Shown here one piece after another: positions 21,501 to 24,730 of a stretch of DNA of 24,730 nt (its first letter is position 1; each line of letters begins with the position of its first letter). The translations under genes and the position numbers were made by a program. The stretch comes from Reticulitermes lucifugus (Eukaryota > Arthropoda > Insecta > Blattodea > Rhinotermitidae). Where the stretch lies: the NCBI GenBank assembly GCA_026260175.1, contig JAKCWW010002462.1, forward strand, positions 32,155 to 56,884, in the 5' to 3' direction. Under the pieces are notes generated by a model. The model ran no database searches. It worked only from the letters and a program-made list of their open reading frames with translations, and had not been told where the DNA came from.

Positions 21501-24500
21501 ATTGTATTCACAGGCGTGTTAGCCCCTTGTGTGAACATGTATTACATTACGATTGATTCTTGTTTGGTACAGTTAGTGGACTGGGCATGGAAGTCTTGGG
21601 AATGGCCCCAAATGACCAGGTGTCATACCCATGAATTCTTTGTTCTGTGATGCTTATATTGAACTTTGTTAGTCTTTCATATCACCTTTTTACTGGGTCT
21701 TGCAGATTTTTTGTATTTCTTAGCTCTGCCTTAAATATGATGTCAGTAATGCAAGATAAATATCATTTATGGACTTGCTGAAATGCGTTATGAAAGGCAC
21801 ACAACTCTCAGACACAGAAAGTGACAAGAATAGTTCTTTTGCAGTGCCACGGAAGAAACTGAGATAAAACAGACAAAAGAATGAGGTGTGGTATGTTCTG
21901 AGAATAAAATTAATTGTAATGTGGCTTTCAAAGGAAGAAGATGCTCAGGAGGACTTGCAAAAATATGAACGATCCTACGTCTTTGTGGCCATAATACATT
22001 AACTTGGCCAAATACCAGAAAGGTAATTAGGATGAGTAATTTGCAATTGAATGTTGATAATGTACTTACTTATCAGGATCTTGTCCAAACTCATTTGCCG
22101 TGGCAGGGGACGAGAAGGCATAGTAGTTTCCTCTCCACTGACATACTCCCATGTTGGGGTTCCCTGGTATCAGTGCTCCAACTCCTTCCGCCAGTGACCA
22201 GGCACAGAAGCCCAAGTACTGCATCCAACATGCACAAATGCAGTATTATACCCATAAGTTCTGCTTAGGCCTAACATGAAAACTGGCAAGGGATTTTCAC
22301 ACTTCAAGCAAAATTTATTTCACAACTTTCTTCCAGTGCTTTCCTTTCATTTTGGACTGCTTTACTTGAAAGGAAAATGTAGTAGACATGAATTTCTTTG
22401 TTTGCTTTATATCAGCTGTAGTACAGTAATCACCATTCTTAATTTGTACTTGTAAGGTTGCTGTGGTTGGGTCTGAGTGACTGAAGTTTCACTTTTCTAT
22501 CCAGTTATGAACTCGCCTACATTTTTATGTGTAAGATGTCTTTACACTATACTTCAGGGTCTTCTGTCAAACTTCTGCACATGAAATTAGCTGTGGAGAA
22601 TGTAATGAAATACCAACATTATTAGGGACAAGAAATTAAATATGCATGAACTGTGTATAGTAAGTATGTTAGATTAATGATAAAATTGTGAACAGAACTT
22701 GGTTTTTGTTAACATTAGAATCTTTTATCTTTCTCTGTTCATTCTGAAAATAAGACATTAGCTTAACTTCATATCTGTCTCTCCAGAAAGAAATAAGTTT
22801 GGACCATAATCATTGATGCTTGTAAGGAAAATGCTTGGAGAGATGAATGAACAGAGAAACAAGGGAAGTGATATAATGAGGTGCACTGTACAGACCATTA
22901 ATTCTTCAAATGCAGGCGGCCTCTCACTGCGTGGTTGTGCATGCATCAAAGAGTATTGTATCTTTAAAATCCTCCATCATGGGCAGGAGTTGAGGTTTAA
23001 ACTCCGGTGTCATGGAATGGTTAATTTATTTTGGCTTCCTATAAATGGGTCATTACCTGCCAAAGGACTTGGGACTGTTTGATACACAGCCAAACAGGGT
23101 TTGGCAGCCACAACTAGTATATGTGAGAGAATGCTTACTTGTAGTGGTATCTTGTCAAAGTCTGTCACCTGTGTTGGGTACACAACTTCACACTTCATCC
23201 CAGTTGATTCAATCTTCATGCCTGTGGTTGCCTTCAACCGATCTTCATCAGTGAGAATCTCTCTATTACCAATCATTTGTTGCACAACATCTTTGTCAAT
23301 GTACTCCAGCACCTGCACAGTGAGACTGATATTCAGGTGGACTGGGATCTGTTGCTGACAATGGAACTGGAGTTAATTTAAGTGACTTCCAGCTAAAAGC
23401 ATGTTGTCCATACCAAGCAAAGTGGCTGAAATGGTAGTGCTTCTGACTTACGTTCAGGTGGTCCCAGGTTGAAATCTCAACTGGGGCCACTCACTGTCCT
23501 GAGTGAGGTTTTTGGCTGTTTTCCCTACTCCCTTTTGGCAAATGCCAGAGTAAGGAGCTTGAAACAGGGAAGGAACTGTGACACATCATCTTATTCTAAG
23601 GGAAGAATAAAGATTGAAGGCATTTGGAAACAAAGTGTAAAGAAGAATACTTGGCTGTAAGATACGTGGCTTCAGTTCTTACCTTATATTAATACTCGCC
23701 ATGAAATGAAGGACATTGAAAAGAATGAAACACGAAGAACTAAATAACTACCAGCTACTCAGTAGGGACCAAGCAGTAGGGGGTTTGTGTTTTTATTGTC
23801 TCTGTAGGCTATTATTAGCACACCTGTAAATATTTCTTCAGGTTCCAGGCTAGATTATTGATGTTGCTGAGTAACACCATCTCATCTTGCAGACTTTTCC
23901 AAATCTCTGACAAGTGTATAAACTGTGGCTGAAACAGTTTGCATAATTAGGTTTTTCGTGAGATTCCATAACACTAGAAAACATGAGGCTTTTATGAGTG
24001 CAAAGTGAGATACATTGTTATATCTTTATACATAAAGATTCTAAACTGATATCGTACTTTAAATCACTCTGAATGACTGATATTTCATCATGAAAGTGAC
24101 TGACAGGCAGGAACAGGGGTTTCTGTTTTTACTACCATAACCACACTGGCTGTGGGGCCCACCCAACTTCCTGTCTGATAGGTATCTGGTAAAGTGGCTG
24201 GAGGATGAAACTAACCACTGACTTCAGTCAAGTTGCAAGGTTAAGAATGCAGCTGTGTGACATGCTGCTTAGGACAGAAGCAACTTTATTTGAACCGTAT
24301 CTCTTTATGAATGGATCTCTCTCTCTCCACTGGTTCTACAGTCCATGTAGGACGCTGGCATCCTTCAAAATCAATTTCCAGGTGTCTCTATCCTATCTAT
24401 TTTTCTACAGATAAATGGATATACAATATGACAGTTTAACCCTTCAGATAGGCTTCATGACACTGCACATCTATTTGAGTATAAAGTGTAATTTCAATTT

Positions 24501-24730
24501 ATTGTACTATTCCATCAATCCAGACCAGGCTACAAATTTGCCTGTTGGAAATAGAACCTGTCGTAGCCAAAACACATATACAATAGATATTCAATAAATA
24601 AGTAACACAATAACTAGACAAAAAAAAAACAAATACATTTAGTAAATGCTTTATAAATCAAAGCATCAGTCATATCAACTACAAAACTTCGATACTCTAG
24701 ACCTATATAGAGCTGGTCATATGAAGCTGC
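18330..24730 (-). CDS. Cfap206: Cilia- and flagella-associated protein 206, C-terminal half, six exons, 5'-partial
   Basis: Minus-strand exons 23824-23928, 23139-23312, 22070-22218, 20874-20972, 19368-19503 and 18330-18536 join in phase to 289 residues with a natural TGA stop (18330-18332). All visible introns are GT-AG. Recognition rests on family signatures: IWKSLQDEMVLLSNINNLAW, YLGFCAWSL followed by LIPGNPNMGV and YYAFSSPATA, KKPELINLLQLQEQ, EAQTELHP, YHWNEWDLKRDAIKL, and a tail with repeated Gln-Thr motifs (SVQTQ, EVQTKRD) and QIYMYGL. Known of the family: CFAP206 helps dock radial spoke 2 and the dynein c subset on axonemal doublets and is needed for motile cilia and sperm flagella. In an insect the main site would be sperm (inference). 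The family is about 620 residues, so roughly half is visible; earlier exons lie beyond the right edge. Confidence 0.92.
18537..19367 (-). other. Cfap206: Cfap206 last intron (831 bp)
   Basis: GT-AG intron on the minus strand. It includes an alternating purine-pyrimidine TG-rich stretch near 19228-19262. Nothing else is recognisable. Confidence 0.75.
19368..19503 (-). CDS. Cfap206: Cfap206 exon with the WNEW motif
   Basis: The acceptor CTATTTCAG and donor GTGAGT flank 136 bases: one base completing Glu, then LPTKKPQPVIKCDSEAQTEL, HPIPSHIDPTYHWNEWDLKR and DAIKL. The Trp-Asn-Glu-Trp-(Asp/Glu)-Leu motif preceded by a Gln-Thr-(Glu/Asp) segment is shared by CFAP206 proteins. Confidence 0.93.
19504..20873 (-). 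other. Cfap206: Cfap206 intron (1370 bp)
   Basis: GT-AG intron. The less AT-rich part at about 19900-20170 may be an old repeat but I cannot name it. Confidence 0.7.
20874..20972 (-). CDS. Cfap206: Cfap206 exon
   Basis: The acceptor TTCAAACAG and donor GTAAGT flank 99 bases: one base ending the split Lys, 32 codons YVISVLQLMRKKPELINLLQ and LQEQVAAVCMAA, and two bases of a Glu codon. It matches the family's 'KPELIxLLxLxxQ' helix. Confidence 0.92.
20973..22069 (-). other. Cfap206: Cfap206 intron (1097 bp)
   Basis: GT-AG intron between the YLGFCAW exon and the next. I see nothing recognisable in it. Confidence 0.7.
22070..22218 (-). CDS. Cfap206: Cfap206 exon with the YLGFCAW / PGNP block
   Basis: The acceptor TTGGATGCAG and donor GTAAGT flank 49 codons and two bases. 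YLGFCAWSLAEGVGALIPGN, then PNMGVCQWRGNYYAFSS and PATANEFGQDPD. The 'GxLIPGNPxxGV...YYAFSS' block is the most diagnostic part of CFAP206 (DUF3508 region). It ends in a split Lys codon. Confidence 0.95.
22219..23138 (-). other. Cfap206: Cfap206 intron (920 bp), possible SINE scrap
   Basis: GT-AG intron. Around 22915-23040 a tRNA-like stretch has a B-box-like GGTTTAAACTCCGG, but the A box is weak, so a SINE is only possible. Confidence 0.6.
23139..23312 (-). CDS. Cfap206: Cfap206 exon
   Basis: The acceptor CACTGTGCAG and donor GTAAGC flank 58 codons, phase 0 at both ends: VLEYIDKDVVQQMIGNREIL, TDEDRLKATTGMKIESTGMK, CEVVYPTQVTDFDKIPLQ. It connects directly in frame to the YLGFCAW exon. Confidence 0.9.
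23313..23823 (-). other. Cfap206: Cfap206 intron (511 bp) with a SINE
   Basis: GT-AG intron that carries the plus-strand SINE at about 23415-23590, antisense to the gene. Confidence 0.75.
23415..23590 (+). mobile_element. tRNA-derived SINE (plus strand)
   Basis: A perfect A box TGGCTGAAATGG (23423-23434) and a B-box-like GTTGAAATC (23468-23476, one mismatch) are followed by a body TTTTCCCTACTCCC and GGCAAATGCCAGAG. That body resembles the 'GGTTTTCCCT..CCC..GGCAAATGCC' core I recall from arthropod SINEs. Ends approximate. Confidence 0.65.
23824..23928 (-). CDS. Cfap206: Cfap206 exon (first visible)
   Basis: The acceptor TGTTTCAG precedes it on the minus strand and the donor is GTGTGC. It has 35 codons, phase 0 at both ends: PQFIHLSEIWKSLQDEMVLL then SNINNLAWNLKKYLQ. 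The Trp-Lys...Gln-Asp-Glu-Met-Val-Leu-Leu-Ser helix is characteristic of CFAP206. Confidence 0.9.
24141..24219 (-). repeat. Anonymous interspersed repeat R2, copy B
   Basis: Its reverse complement contains GTGGTTAGTTTCATCC, CCAGCCACTTTA, TACCTATCA, GGGTGGG and GCCAGTGTGG, the same blocks and order as 1320-1410. Confidence 0.6.
24336..24392 (-). pseudogene. Possible LINE reverse-transcriptase C-terminal scrap
   Basis: The minus strand reads DRDTWKLILKDASVLHGL then TAG. The 'DRxxWxxLxxxAxxLHGL-stop' ending resembles the C-terminus of some insect endonuclease/reverse-transcriptase retroposons. There is a stop just upstream in frame and nothing else of the ORF is visible, so a short 3' fragment. 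Confidence 0.35.

Larger units (their letters stand above)
23929..24730. other. Cfap206 upstream intron with repeat scraps
   Basis: No further CFAP206 exon is recognisable here. It holds the second R2 repeat (24141-24219) and a LINE-like scrap (24336-24392). The last 70 bases are open on the minus strand (QLYIGLEYRSFVV...), but no donor site follows and I cannot match it. Confidence 0.5.

Overview
This is a eukaryotic, AT-rich, intron-rich window, most likely from an insect with a large repeat-laden genome. A polyneopteran such as a termite, cockroach, stick insect or orthopteran is my guess, from the tRNA-derived SINE types and mariner/pogo relics; no single marker fixes the order. Almost no long open reading frame is real. 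The two protein-coding genes are split into short exons and were recognised by joining splice-compatible pieces on both strands.

Gene 1 (+ strand, 3268-13314) encodes a nuclear protein with an N-terminal DEK C-terminal-type (DEK_C) domain, a very acidic/basic low-complexity middle with a 25-residue Asp/Glu run and a 22-residue Gly run, and a C-terminal SWIB/MDM2 domain. Insect genomes often annotate this architecture as 'upstream activation factor subunit spp27/UAF30-like'. Six exons are visible (3268-3358, 4147-4417, 5400-5621, 6693-6833, 9462-9516, 13253-13314) and their phases match throughout. The first coding exon with the ATG was not found and may lie upstream of the window.

Gene 2 (- strand, from beyond 24730 down to 18330) is the C-terminal half of Cfap206, a cilia- and flagella-associated protein of the axonemal radial-spoke base. 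Six exons are visible (23824-23928, 23139-23312, 22070-22218, 20874-20972, 19368-19503, 18330-18536), all in phase, giving 289 residues up to the natural stop. The 5' half lies beyond the right edge. The two genes are tail to tail, with about 5 kb between stop codons.

The remainder is introns and intergenic DNA with many mobile-element relics. They include a nearly full-length but dead mariner (11752-13027) carrying an assembly gap, a second and different mariner remnant (10388 to about 10830), a tRNA-derived SINE on the minus strand (about 10835-11107) and two plus-strand SINEs (about 7005 and 23420). A pogo/Tigger-like element with perfect 20-bp terminal inverted repeats lies at 8155-9292. 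There are also possible hAT and LINE scraps and two anonymous repeat families with several copies in the window. Intron 5 of gene 1 (9517-13252) holds most of them. I found no bacterial-type system, CRISPR array, rRNA or intact tRNA gene, and no obviously new molecular system.
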